Shown here in pieces: positions 23,025-34,018 of a stretch of 38,528 bases of DNA. Within the stretch, counting starts at the first letter, position 1; every line of letters starts with the position of its first letter. The translations under genes and the position numbers were made by a program. The notes beneath the pieces are model-generated. The model searched no databases. It had not been told where the DNA came from and worked only from the letters and a program-made list of their open reading frames with translations. The stretch is from Planctomycetaceae bacterium (GTDB lineage Bacteria; Planctomycetota; Planctomycetia; Planctomycetales; Planctomycetaceae), in the NCBI GenBank assembly GCA_009691905.1, contig SIAF01000005.1, forward strand, positions 1 through 38,528. The letters run 5' to 3'.

Positions 23025-24206
23025 TCATTTGAGGTGCGATATTATCGGCGGACCTGCCGGCGGCAAAGCCAGTGCTCCTGCGGCAGCGAGAATCAGGCTG
23101 GGGATCAATGTCGCGAATAGCATCGCCGGGCTGGAGGCATGGTCGATCGTCCAGCTCACAAGTCCGGCGACGATCAGGCCGCTGGTTCCCCACGACAACC
23201 CCATCGTCAGGGCCGACGCCATGCCGGCATCTTGCGGAAAGATCTGATGCGCGTACGACACCATCGCCGGCGTGGTACCGACCAGAACGACGCCGGTGGG
23301 AATCAGCAACAGTACCATCAGCCAGGTTGGGCATCCTGGAATGCTCAACCCTGCCATCAGCGGGATCGCCCCCAGGGCGCTCCAGATCATCACCGATCGC
23401 TCGGTGCCGTGGCGGAATCTCGTCCCGACGAGCAGCATTCCCAGGCTGCCGCTGGCCAGAAACAGGCTCTGCATGTTGCCGATGACGCTGGTCTCGAACC
23501 CGCGGGCCTCGAGCGTAAAGGCCAGCGCCTTGGTCAGCCCGGCGTTGGGGACGACCCGCAATGAGCACACCGTCAACAGGAGCAGCGCAAGTTTCCAGCG
23601 GCTGCCAAGCTGCGGAGCATGCAGTGCGTGAGCCGGGGGCGCCGCGGCTTCCGCACCCGTCGCAGTACGCCGCAAAATCCAATGCACCGCTCCCAGCAGA
23701 GCGATGGCCGGGAGGGCCAGCCAGATCAGCGAGGTCAACCCCCAGGCTTCGGTCAGGTTGCCGCTGAGCATCGGCCCCAAAGCCAGTCCGGCCGTTCCGC
23801 CCACCATGAACAGCGACAGTCCGCGGGTCCGCTGCCCGGGAAGGGCCAGTGACGACGTGACGGCAGCCTCAGGGTGAAACGATCCCACAGCGATATATCC
23901 CACCGTCAACAGGAGCCCCAGCATCGCCGGAGTTCCAGCGAAACCCAGCGCACACAGCGTTGCCGCGGCGACCATCGGACCCAGCCAAAGCAAGTACCGC
24001 GACCCCCAGCGATCCTGCACGAAACCAAACAGAAGCTGGCTGAAGTTTGGAGCCACCTGCGTCAGCGATACCAGGGCAAAGAACTGCCACTGGGTCAGGT
24101 GCAGAGAATGTCGCAATTCGGGCCACAGCGGTTCGATGAACATCGCGACGGCATCGACCAGCGCATGGGTCATTGCCAGGCAGAAAATGGGCAAATAACG
24201 ATTCAT
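23025..24206 (-). CDS. MFS transporter, FSR-like
   Basis: This 393-residue protein has about twelve hydrophobic helices and the MFS loop between helices 2 and 3 (FGFVQDRWGSRYLLWLGPMV). The motif GYIAVGSFHPEAAVTSSLAL resembles the fosmidomycin-resistance (FSR) subgroup, which has SxxHPE in the same place. A long cytoplasmic loop (about residues 180-205) is in the middle, as usual for MFS. The export substrate is unknown. The ATG at 24206 lies 17 bases after the MATE stop. A TTG at 24227 that overlaps the MATE stop (TTGA) is the alternative. The two efflux genes are probably in one operon. Confidence 0.9.
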   Translation of the reverse strand: MNRYLPIFCLAMTHALVDAVAMFIEPLWPELRHSLHLTQWQFFALVSLTQVAPNFSQLLFGFVQDRWGSRYLLWLGPMVAAATLCALGFAGTPAMLGLLLTVGYIAVGSFHPEAAVTSSLALPGQRTRGLSLFMVGGTAGLALGPMLSGNLTEAWGLTSLIWLALPAIALLGAVHWILRRTATGAEAAAPPAHALHAPQLGSRWKLALLLLTVCSLRVVPNAGLTKALAFTLEARGFETSVIGNMQSLFLASGSLGMLLVGTRFRHGTERSVMIWSALGAIPLMAGLSIPGCPTWLMVLLLIPTGVVLVGTTPAMVSYAHQIFPQDAGMASALTMGLSWGTSGLIVAGLVSWTIDHASSPAMLFATLIPSLILAAAGALALPPAGPPIISHLK

Positions 24207-24223
24207 GCCGTAAATAGAGCCTC

Positions 24224-25633
24224 TCAAACTTGAACCTGCGCCCAGCGACCGCGGGCAAAATAAATCGACGCGACAATTGCACGCACCGTAACATCAGCGC
24301 ACATCCCGGCCCAGGCGCCGATCAACCCCAATTGACAGACGATTCCCAGCAGGTAGGCCAGCGGCAGGCGGACCACGAAAATTCCCACCAGGTTCAGCAC
24401 CAGCACCGACCGGGTGTCGCCCGACCCGCGAATCCCGTGGATGTAGACGATCATCAACGCCAGAGGAATCTGATACCATGACAAAAACCGCAAAGCCGGC
24501 GTGCCGATCTGCCGCACGACCGCCTCTTTGGACATGATGGCATAGATCCAGTCGGCGGCCAGCAGGTACACCGCCGCCCCCAGAAGCGCCACGAACAAGG
24601 CCTGGCGCGCCGCTTCGTTTCCCAGTCGTCGGGCACGATCGGGCCGACCCGCCCCCAGGCTTTGCCCGATCAGGGTTGCCGCCGCGTAGCCCCAGGCGGT
24701 CGCCGGCAGATACGTGAGCGCCTCGGCCTCCATCCCGATCATGTGGGCGGCGGTGTAGGCCTTGCCGGCCGCATCGTCTCCCAGTCGCGCAATGATCATC
24801 AGAAACAGCCACTGCCCCGACCACATCAGCACCCCATCGAGCGCCGCGGGTGCACCGATCCGCAAGATCCGCCGCACATCGTCAGCGTGGGGCATCAACA
24901 GGGCTTTTTGCAAGCGCAGCCCGCTGACGCCGCGCGCGAGTACTGCGAGCATCAGCAAGCCGCCGCAAAGCCGTGCGACGACCGTTCCTCTCACGATGCC
25001 GTCGATTCCCCAGGGCTCAATCGGACCCAGGCCGAACACCAGCGTGCTGGAGACGATGATGTTCAGCACATTGACGACCCCGAGAATCAGCATCGGCGAA
25101 CGCATGTCGCCTACGCCGCGCAGCGCCGCCGACCCGATCAGGCAAAAACCATACAGCAACTGCCCCCAGGCGTCGGTTCGCAGGTAGTCGACGGCAACGC
25201 GCGCCGATTCTCCGTCGAGCCGCTGCATCACGGCATAGGCGGGCGCCAGGGTATACAGCAGCAGAAAGATCAGGATCCCCAGGAACCCCGCCAGCGTCAT
25301 CGAGCGGCAGGCGTAACGATTGGCTTGATCGAAGTCACCGGCCCCGTGCGAACGGGCGACGAGAACGGTCGTCCCGGTCCCGACCAGCAGAAAAATCAGG
25401 GTCGCCAGCCAACTGACGTACGAGGCGATACCGACCGTCGTCGTGTACAGACCCGCTTCATGCGAAGGGTTGCTGACCTGCCCGGCCAGCCAGACGTCAA
25501 ACAGCCCGACGCAATAGTTGAGAAACTGCTCGCCCAGGGCGGGCAGTGCGAGGGTGAACACTTCGCGCCGCACGTCGCTGCGAGTCTTGCTTTCAGAATC
25601 GTTGCCCGTCGGCGCCGGCAGAGAGTCAGCCAT
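24224..25633 (-). CDS. MATE family efflux transporter
   Basis: This 469-residue protein has twelve predicted helices in two homologous halves, as in NorM/DinF transporters. The first half has TLALPALGEQFLNYCVGLFD and GTGTTVLVARSHGAGDFDQA, and the second half has the matching GYAAATLIGQSLGAGRPDRA. Such proteins use a sodium or proton gradient to export cations and drugs. It overlaps the MFS gene region downstream and lies directly after the zinc-ribbon gene, with a tiny frame in between whose stop overlaps this ATG. Confidence 0.93.
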   Translation of the reverse strand: MADSLPAPTGNDSESKTRSDVRREVFTLALPALGEQFLNYCVGLFDVWLAGQVSNPSHEAGLYTTTVGIASYVSWLATLIFLLVGTGTTVLVARSHGAGDFDQANRYACRSMTLAGFLGILIFLLLYTLAPAYAVMQRLDGESARVAVDYLRTDAWGQLLYGFCLIGSAALRGVGDMRSPMLILGVVNVLNIIVSSTLVFGLGPIEPWGIDGIVRGTVVARLCGGLLMLAVLARGVSGLRLQKALLMPHADDVRRILRIGAPAALDGVLMWSGQWLFLMIIARLGDDAAGKAYTAAHMIGMEAEALTYLPATAWGYAAATLIGQSLGAGRPDRARRLGNEAARQALFVALLGAAVYLLAADWIYAIMSKEAVVRQIGTPALRFLSWYQIPLALMIVYIHGIRGSGDTRSVLVLNLVGIFVVRLPLAYLLGIVCQLGLIGAWAGMCADVTVRAIVASIYFARGRWAQVQV

Positions 25634-25727
25634 TGCGCAACGGGTATCCCAGCTCGTCGAGCTTTGTTCGGATCAGTGACGCGACCTGGCGTGCGCACGA
25701 TTCATCCTGCATCAATAGCGCCATCAT
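25626..25727 (-). CDS. Possible 33-residue protein or frameshifted tail bridging two genes
   Basis: This frame reads MMALLMQDESCARQVASLIR then TKLDELGYPLRNG, which is amphipathic and looks like real coding sequence. It starts inside the last codons of the zinc-ribbon gene, with GGAG about ten bases before its ATG, and ends with a TGA overlapping the MATE start (ATGGCTGA). Either it is a small coupled protein, or the zinc-ribbon gene continues into this frame after a frameshift. I cannot choose without homologues. Confidence 0.35.
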   Translation of the reverse strand: MMALLMQDESCARQVASLIRTKLDELGYPLRNG

Positions 25728-26487
25728 CGACAGAGACTCCAAGAAATTCGTTGATCCGGTCGACCAGCCAGTTTTTTTCATCATCGCCCAGCGCCGTCCC
25801 GAATTTTGCGGCAGCCGGCGTCCCGCGGACTTCGATCCGATAAACCGGCGTGTCGTTCTGCTGATACGACTCGACGAGTTCGGCCCTTGAATCAGGACCG
25901 AGTACGGTTTCGTGCAGCCGCTTGCGATTGAAAAACTTCTTTTGCACGGCGACTCGCTCACGGTCGAGCAGCAGCAAGGTGCGCTCGTATTTCATTTTCA
26001 ACCACAGGTATTCCATTCCCAGTCCGACCGCCCAGAACAAAGACAAAAAGGAAATGACAAGCCAAAGCGACGGCGCGTCGCCCCCTTTGTCTTTCAAGAT
26101 TCCGACCAGCATTGCCGGCGTAATGAGGCCCATGAACCCATTCCAGATCAGGGCGAAGCAACCCACAACGCCCGACTGCTTTCCGCCGCCGGGGATGAAC
26201 AGCACCAGTCGATCGCCGCTCGATTCGACGACTCGAATCAAACTTTTCTCCGGTGGCTTCGGCAAAGTGTGTGGGTTGGCGTCGAGTTCAGGGCGCCGGC
26301 CGCTCTCGTCCGGTTCGCCGCCGTCAACTGCGGCAGCCGGCAGGTCGGGCACGTCGACAACCGCCGGTTCGGGCAGCCCGAGAGCCGAGAGATCGGTCCC
26401 GCAGAAGGGACATTCGGCCCGCCCGGTCTTTTCAATCAGGTCGGGCTCGATTTCAGCGCGACAGGTCGGGCAGGTGAATTCGGCCAT
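25702..26487 (-). CDS. Zinc-ribbon membrane protein of unknown function
   Basis: This 261-residue protein starts with two CxxC pairs (FTCPTCRAEIEP and AECPFCGTDL) that form a zinc ribbon (about residues 5-31). A Pro/Asp-rich linker follows, then two hydrophobic helices (about 106-130 and 139-160). The C-terminal half is soluble (FFNRKRLHETVLGPDSRAEL) with a strand-rich look. Such zinc-ribbon membrane proteins are common in planctomycetes, with unknown role. It is transcribed toward the MATE gene. The possible tail in another frame is described separately. Confidence 0.82.
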   Translation of the reverse strand: MAEFTCPTCRAEIEPDLIEKTGRAECPFCGTDLSALGLPEPAVVDVPDLPAAAVDGGEPDESGRRPELDANPHTLPKPPEKSLIRVVESSGDRLVLFIPGGGKQSGVVGCFALIWNGFMGLITPAMLVGILKDKGGDAPSLWLVISFLSLFWAVGLGMEYLWLKMKYERTLLLLDRERVAVQKKFFNRKRLHETVLGPDSRAELVESYQQNDTPVYRIEVRGTPAAAKFGTALGDDEKNWLVDRINEFLGVSVDDGAIDAG

Positions 26488-26591
26488 CGGTGTTGCGCCG
26501 CCGATCCGGTCAGGAATTGAGAAATCGCCAACAAGGCAGCGTGCGATTTCGCGAGCTGTACCGCTTTACCCTCAGCAACGCGGCGAATCGT

Positions 26592-27959
26592 CTACCGGAT
26601 CAACCCTTCATCCTGCAGCAGGTCGATCGCGTCGCCGACCGCGACCACGGTCTGGTCGATGTCGGCGGCTGCGTGGGCCCCCGACAGCATCGCCCGCCAG
26701 CCGAAGAAGTCGACGCCTCCCATCAGCAAGGCCACGCGGAAGGCGTGCGTCAGCTTCGAATCGATCTTGCTGTCGAGCTTGACGAGCGAGTTGTTATAAG
26801 GAATGAACGCGTCGGAATCGGGCCGCGGGCCTTCGTAGTTGGGAACGATTGTCGCCCCCGAGAATTCGCCGTACGCGATCCAATTGACGTTTTTGCGCTC
26901 GAATAACTCGTTCAGATCGGTTCGCAGCTTACGACCCATTTCATTGGCGACGCGGCACGGTTCGCCGGTGGCCACGACCCCGAGTGCTGCGACCCCCGCG
27001 GCGGCTGACAGCGGGTTGCCGTTGTACGTGCCGGGGTGCTTCATCTTCTTACCATAGGGATTGTCGAATTCGAGCGCGGCCATCAAATCGGCCCGACCCC
27101 CCAGGCACCCGCCGGGGAGACCGCCGGCGAGAATCTTGGCCATGGTGGTCATATCGGGGCAGATGCCATAGTGCCCCTGCGAACCACCGGGAGCCACGCG
27201 GAAGCCCGTGATCACCTCATCGAAAATCAGAATGACCTTTTTGCGGGTCGTGATCTCACGCAGCCCGCGCAAGAATTCGCCGCGCATCGGCACCAGCCCC
27301 CAGTGTCCGCCGGTGCCTTCGACGATGACGCAGGCGGGATCCTGCTCGTCGATCGCCCGTTCGAGCGCCGCGAGATCGTTGGGGGGGACGACCACGAGGT
27401 CGTCCAGCACGCCGCCGGTGATGCCCGGCATGCTGAAATCGCCCGTGTCGTACGGCGGGTCGGCGGCAGGAATCAGCAGGTCGTGCCAGCCGTGAAAGTG
27501 ACCGGCGAACTTCAGCACTTTGCGCTTGCCCGAAATGATTCGGCACAGGCGCAGCGCCATCAATGTGGCTTCGGTTCCGCTGTTGACGAACCGCATGCGT
27601 TCAACCGAAGGGATCAGCCGCTGGACCGCCTCGGCCCATTCAATTTCCTGTTCATGGCAGGCACCGGGGTGCGTGGCCCGCGCGGCCTGGGCCTGGACCG
27701 CCTCAACAACCGCGGGATGGCTGTGCCCCAGCAGCAGCGAGCCGTGACCCATCCAGTAGTCGATGATCTCATTATTGTCGGCGTCGTACTTCTTCGACCC
27801 GGCGGCGCTCTCGATGTAAACCGGAAAGGGTTGCAAAAATCGGCCGTCGTGCGTCACGCCGTTGGGAAACACACGCTTGCCGCGTTCGAATAGCTTTGCC
27901 GACGTTGGAAACTGATCACGATAGGCGGCCGTCAGCGAACGAGATGTCGTCTGAGACAT
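26592..27959 (-). CDS. Class III aminotransferase, glutamate-1-semialdehyde aminomutase-like
   Basis: This 455-residue PLP enzyme has the fold-type I class III layout: YDADNNEIIDYWMGHGSLLL (N-terminal), MRFVNSGTEATLMALRLCR (phosphate-binding Ser/Gly/Thr), KVLKFAGHFHGWHD, KVILIFDEVITGFR (Asp247, pyridine N) and the Schiff-base Lys275 in TTMAKILAGGLPGGCLGG. It resembles HemL more than other branches, but HemL normally has GGGLPVGA(Y/F)GG around the Lys, and the region here differs (LAGGLPGGCLGG). I therefore call it an aminomutase-like enzyme of unknown substrate, not hemL. No haem genes are nearby. Confidence 0.88.
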   Translation of the reverse strand: MSQTTSRSLTAAYRDQFPTSAKLFERGKRVFPNGVTHDGRFLQPFPVYIESAAGSKKYDADNNEIIDYWMGHGSLLLGHSHPAVVEAVQAQAARATHPGACHEQEIEWAEAVQRLIPSVERMRFVNSGTEATLMALRLCRIISGKRKVLKFAGHFHGWHDLLIPAADPPYDTGDFSMPGITGGVLDDLVVVPPNDLAALERAIDEQDPACVIVEGTGGHWGLVPMRGEFLRGLREITTRKKVILIFDEVITGFRVAPGGSQGHYGICPDMTTMAKILAGGLPGGCLGGRADLMAALEFDNPYGKKMKHPGTYNGNPLSAAAGVAALGVVATGEPCRVANEMGRKLRTDLNELFERKNVNWIAYGEFSGATIVPNYEGPRPDSDAFIPYNNSLVKLDSKIDSKLTHAFRVALLMGGVDFFGWRAMLSGAHAAADIDQTVVAVGDAIDLLQDEGLIR

Positions 27960-28036
27960 TTTGAGTCACCCGTTATCCACAAGTCATTGAACAAAAAAGA
28001 TACGCGGCCTTCGGCCGCAACCAAAATAAAGAAGGG

Positions 28037-28162
28037 AACCACGAATCTGACGAATGAAACGAATAAGGAATGGCCTTTGTGCCGGAGTCACCTTATGGAA
28101 TTTGATGCTGTTTAATTCGTTCGTCTTGTCCGTCATTCGTGTCCTTCGTCAGATTCGTGGTT
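28037..28162. repeat. 126-base MITE-like element with 18-base inverted ends
   Basis: The ends AACCACGAATCTGACGAA (28037-28054) and TTCGTCAGATTCGTGGTT (28145-28162) are perfect inverted repeats. The inside carries further inverted fragments (GACGAATGAAACGAAT against ATTCGTTCGTC and ATTCGTGTC). The sequence style is one I associate with dispersed elements in many environmental bacteria. It lies seven bases beyond the DUF3500 stop (28170, minus strand). Confidence 0.85.
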
Positions 28163-28169
28163 AACCTCG

Positions 28170-29216
28170 TCACTTTTTCACGGGAATCCCGAAGTCTCCC
28201 GCGAAGTCGCGCCAGAACGAATGCACGTGGTTGGCGTTGTTCTGGGTGTTGTTGTACTCGATGATAAACGTCGGTCCCTGAACGCGGTACTGGTGCCGCT
28301 TGTTGCGATCGACGTCGCCCCACCAGGCAAAATGAATCTTTTCGAACCCGGCCGCCGTGATCGCAGCGCGGCGCTGGCTGGACACGTCGAGGGGCATGTT
28401 CTTCAGGTATTCGTTGAGCAACTCGGCCAACAGCTTTTTCTGGTCGTCGCTCATCTTCGCCGCCGGAAGGCCGACGGGCGGGGTTGTTTCGGCCTGGGTC
28501 GTGTTCGGCCCGCCCTGCGCGTTGCCGCCGCGCAGGTCATCGGGGGCCTTCGGATCGACATGCACGACCTTCAACTGCTCGGGGGTGCATAGCTTGAGAA
28601 TCTGCCGCGCCAGGTCTTCTTCAGTCCCCAGGACACGAATCGAACGTTCGGGACCGGCATCAATGAAGGCCGGGTTCGCACCGAAGAATTCGGGGGTGGT
28701 GCCGATCACGACTCCCTTATCGAGCGTGTAGTTGAGTGAAATGTGATGCCCTTCCAGTCGCCAGCCCCAGGGGCCGGTGGCCGTCGGCGTGCCGAACACG
28801 CTCAGGTAGTATTTGCCGGGGTTGCGCCGCTCGCGACGCTCTTCCCGCTCGCCCCCTTCCAGAAGGTACAGCACTTCTTCGAGGCTCATGATGCTCATGG
28901 TCTGATCGTAGCCGGCTTTCGACAAGCCGCTTGCGATCAGTTCGTGTGCGGCTTTCAGGGCAGGCCCTTCGAGATCGCGCAGCGGCAGGCCTTTACGGAC
29001 GCGAGGGATGAAGTGCCAGTTCAATCGCTCGGGATCATCGTAGGGAAAAGTCGCCAGCGCCAGTTGCTCGCGAGGCACGGCATCGCGGAACCGCTGTGCC
29101 GCCTGAAACATCGCCTGGCCCGAAGCAGGAAGTTGCTCGCCCTGTGCCCAGAGCAGTGCTCCCATAGCGGCCAACACGATTGCCGAAACTACAAGCCGCG
29201 TCGAACGGGGTTTCAT
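28170..29216 (-). CDS. DUF3500 family secreted protein
   Basis: This 348-residue protein has a signal peptide (RLVVSAIVLAAMGALLWAQG) and matches the DUF3500 pattern: ATFPYDDPERLNWHFIPRVR then KGLPLRDLEGPALKAA near the start, GWRLEGHHISLNYTL in the middle and FAWWGDVDRNKRHQYRVQGP late, then FIIEYNNTQNNANHVHSFWR. The conserved Tyr, Trp, His and Asn residues are typical, but no activity is known. The ATG at 29216 fits the signal, with AGGA about nine bases upstream. It may be transcribed with the HIT gene, 59 bases upstream. Confidence 0.9.
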   Translation of the reverse strand: MKPRSTRLVVSAIVLAAMGALLWAQGEQLPASGQAMFQAAQRFRDAVPREQLALATFPYDDPERLNWHFIPRVRKGLPLRDLEGPALKAAHELIASGLSKAGYDQTMSIMSLEEVLYLLEGGEREERRERRNPGKYYLSVFGTPTATGPWGWRLEGHHISLNYTLDKGVVIGTTPEFFGANPAFIDAGPERSIRVLGTEEDLARQILKLCTPEQLKVVHVDPKAPDDLRGGNAQGGPNTTQAETTPPVGLPAAKMSDDQKKLLAELLNEYLKNMPLDVSSQRRAAITAAGFEKIHFAWWGDVDRNKRHQYRVQGPTFIIEYNNTQNNANHVHSFWRDFAGDFGIPVKK

Positions 29217-29275
29217 GACGGTTGATCCTGTCGTTCAAGTTGGGGTGGTTGATTGATTCCGAAGAAATCGTTGGG

Positions 29276-29620
29276 TTAGCCGGGGGGCCAGGCCAGTGCG
29301 CGGCCTCCCAATAGATGTACATGCAGGTGGTCGACCGATTGTCCGCCGTCGGGGCCGCAGTTGACGACGATTCGGTAACCGTTGGCCAGTCCCAGTGTCT
29401 GGGCCACCTGGCGGGCCGTTGTCAGCAAATGCCCCAGCAATGCCGAATCGTCATCGGCAGCGTCGGCCAGAGAAGGGATCTCCTTCCGCGGAATAACCAG
29501 CACGTGCGTCGGGGCCTGTGGGTTCACATCATGAAATGCCAGGCAGCGATCGTCTTCGAAAACGATCCTCGCCGGGATCTCCTTGTCGATGATGCGTTTG
29601 AAAATTGTTTTGCCGGCCAT
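29276..29620 (-). CDS. HIT family protein (HinT-like)
   Basis: This 114-residue protein is the usual size for a HIT nucleotide hydrolase or transferase. It opens with [20 protein letters not shown] and has the active-site triad HLHVHLLGG (His-phi-His-phi-His) near residues 99-104, with [20 protein letters not shown] in between. HinT-type enzymes hydrolyse adenosine phosphoramidates. The ATG at 29620 begins the family start; an in-frame longer version upstream has no support. It is divergent from the cytochrome-like gene at 29835. Confidence 0.92.
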   Translation of the reverse strand: MAGKTIFKRIIDKEIPARIVFEDDRCLAFHDVNPQAPTHVLVIPRKEIPSLADAADDDSALLGHLLTTARQVAQTLGLANGYRIVVNCGPDGGQSVDHLHVHLLGGRALAWPPG

Positions 29621-29792
29621 AGCGGGAGGCTTTCTGTTGTTTGCGGCAGCATACCGCATCGGCGGGTGAATCTCAAACTCCGGCACCCAACATCGAAGTC
29701 TCCGGCACCCGCAGGCGTCGGCAACTGGCCCGCTCCTGTCGGTCGGCGTATACTGCACGGAGTCGATTGCCGAAATTGGAGGAATAACGAAC

Positions 29793-29808
29793 GGAGCGCC
29801 GACGCTCC
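29793..29808. repeat. Hairpin before the DUF1549/DUF1553 gene
   Basis: GGAGCG-CCGA-CGCTCC, a perfect six-base stem with a four-base loop, 26 bases before the start codon at 29835. It is in the likely 5' leader of that gene, so it could affect translation, or it may be another dispersed palindrome. It is not a known riboswitch form. Confidence 0.5.
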
Positions 29809-29834
29809 AAGGCGGGCCTCAGCGAGATTGGCCG

Positions 29835-32243
<2,409 letters not shown>

Positions 32244-32277
32244 CAATCGGGGTTCGATAACAGACGGGAAACAAGCG

Positions 32278-33723
32278 ATGCCTTTCGAGGGGTTTGGTTC
32301 GCACGGGCTTCACCTTCCCATCTCGCGCCGGCAGGCGTTGATGAAATCGGCCGCCGGATTCGGCTCGCTGGCGTTGGCCTCGCTGTTGACCGAGAGTCCG
32401 CGCGCGGCACCGGCCGCAGGTTCTGTCGACCCGCTGGCCCCCCGAGCGCCGCATCATCCCGCTCGTGCCAAACGGGTCATCTTTCTGTTCATGAGCGGCG
32501 GACCCTCGCAGGTCGATACATTCGACTTCAAGCCGCTGCTGACGCGCGACAACGGCAACCCGCTTCCTTTCGACAAGCCGAAGATCCAATTCAACAGCAC
32601 CGGGAATCTGTTGAAATCGCCGTGGGAGTTTCAGCAGCACGGCGCGAGCGGGCTGTGGGTCAGCGAACTGTTTCCGAACCTGGCCCGGCGCGTCGACGAC
32701 TTGTGCATGGTGCATTCGGTGTACGGCACCAACCCCGCGCATGGCGGCGCGGTAATGAAACTGCACACCGGCAGCGACAACTTCATTCGCCCCAGCCTGG
32801 GATCGTGGGTCAGCTACGGACTGGGAACCGAAAACGGCAATCTGCCGGCCTTCGTCACCATCTGCCCGACGCTCGCCTTTGGAGGGATCAACAACTGGAG
32901 TTCGGCGTTTCTGCCGGCCGCCTACCAGGGAACGCCGCTGGGCAACGCGAGCATCGCCTCGGATCAGGCCAGGGTGAAGTACATCGCCAATTCGCGACTG
33001 TCGCGGGAGATGCAACGCCTGCAGCTCGACCGGCTGTACGCGCTGAACCGCGAGCATCAGGCACGAACCGCGATCGAAGATTCTCTGGAGGCCCGCATCA
33101 ATTCGTTCGAACTGGCATTTCGCATGCAGTCCGAACTGCCAAAGATCGAAGACCTTTCGGGAGAGTCGGCGGCAACGCACGCGTTGTATGGTCTCGACAA
33201 CCCGGTCACGGCGAATTTCGGACGGATGTGCCTGATGGCCCGCCGCTTTGCCGAGTCAGGCGTACGATTCATTCAGGTAACGCACAACGACAACAAGGTC
33301 CAATGGGACCAGCACGCCGATCTCAAAGACGGTCACGAGAAAAACGCGAGGGAAGTCGATTTGCCGATCGCCGGGCTGCTGTACGATCTCAAAGCGCGCG
33401 GGCTGCTCGACGACACGCTCGTGTGGTGGGGGGGCGAATTCGGTCGCACGCCCACCGCCGAAGGCAACAACGGCCGCGACCACAACCCCGACGGGTTCAC
33501 GATGTGGCTGGCCGGCGGCGGCGCCAAAGGGGGGCTGCGGTATGGCAGTACCGACGATTACGGCTATTTTGCGGCTGAGAATAAAGTCCACATTCACGAC
33601 CTGCACGCCACGATTCTCGATCTGCTGGGCCTCGACCACGAACGGCTGACTTACCGCTATGCCGGCCGCGATTTTCGGCTGACCGACGTCGAAGGCAACG
33701 TCGTTCGGGAGTTGTATGCGTAA
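32278..33723 (+). CDS. DUF1501 family Tat-exported protein (third)
   Basis: This 481-residue protein has the twin-arginine signal ISRRQALMKSAAGFGSLALA and the DUF1501 motifs VIFLFMSGGPSQVDTFDFKP and VWWGGEFGRTPTAEGNNGRD. The C-terminal RYAGRDFRLTDVEGNVVREL is typical of the type paired with PSCyt1-DUF1549 genes. The ATG at 32278 is chosen over upstream in-frame starts because the Tat signal starts just after it. It is co-oriented with and close to the 802-residue protein, and together they form one planctomycete DUF1549/DUF1501 unit. Its 3' end lies 23 bases before the stop of a convergent small gene. Confidence 0.93.
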   Translation: MPFEGFGSHGLHLPISRRQALMKSAAGFGSLALASLLTESPRAAPAAGSVDPLAPRAPHHPARAKRVIFLFMSGGPSQVDTFDFKPLLTRDNGNPLPFDKPKIQFNSTGNLLKSPWEFQQHGASGLWVSELFPNLARRVDDLCMVHSVYGTNPAHGGAVMKLHTGSDNFIRPSLGSWVSYGLGTENGNLPAFVTICPTLAFGGINNWSSAFLPAAYQGTPLGNASIASDQARVKYIANSRLSREMQRLQLDRLYALNREHQARTAIEDSLEARINSFELAFRMQSELPKIEDLSGESAATHALYGLDNPVTANFGRMCLMARRFAESGVRFIQVTHNDNKVQWDQHADLKDGHEKNAREVDLPIAGLLYDLKARGLLDDTLVWWGGEFGRTPTAEGNNGRDHNPDGFTMWLAGGGAKGGLRYGSTDDYGYFAAENKVHIHDLHATILDLLGLDHERLTYRYAGRDFRLTDVEGNVVRELYA

Positions 33724-33746
33724 GGCCCATCGAAAAAGGTAGCGGG

Positions 33747-33971
33747 TCAGTTTGATTCAGACTTGCCATCTGGAAACCGGCCGGGAGGGTTGACGGGCAA
33801 TGGACGGGTCAGCCGGTAAGCCACGAAGAAGAGTATGGCATAAGCTGCGAATCCGCTGAGCCAATCTTCAACTGGCATCCTGCCGCCGGAGAACTCGACG
33901 ACTGCGCTGCACAGCAGCATTCCGAGGCTAGCGAAGCACAGGATCAGACTAATGCGACTGACGATTCCCAT
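33747..33971 (-). CDS. Small hypothetical membrane protein
   Basis: This 74-residue protein has two hydrophobic helices (RISLILCFASLGMLLCSAVV and WLSGFAAYAILFFVAYRL) joined by a short charged loop, and a polar C-terminus. Its composition is protein-like and it fits between the DUF1501 gene and the kinase-like gene without overlap. No ribosome binding site is clear and no family is recognised. Confidence 0.5.
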   Translation of the reverse strand: MGIVSRISLILCFASLGMLLCSAVVEFSGGRMPVEDWLSGFAAYAILFFVAYRLTRPLPVNPPGRFPDGKSESN

Positions 33972-34018
33972 CTTCAGATTGTACCGCGGCGGGGCGGGGT
34001 CGGCATGGGAAAATGGCG

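Noticed and set aside
26592-27959. Calling the class III aminotransferase hemL
   Set aside because: The PLP Lys region (LAGGLPGGCLGG) differs from the usual HemL pattern, and no other haem gene is near, so only the family is named.
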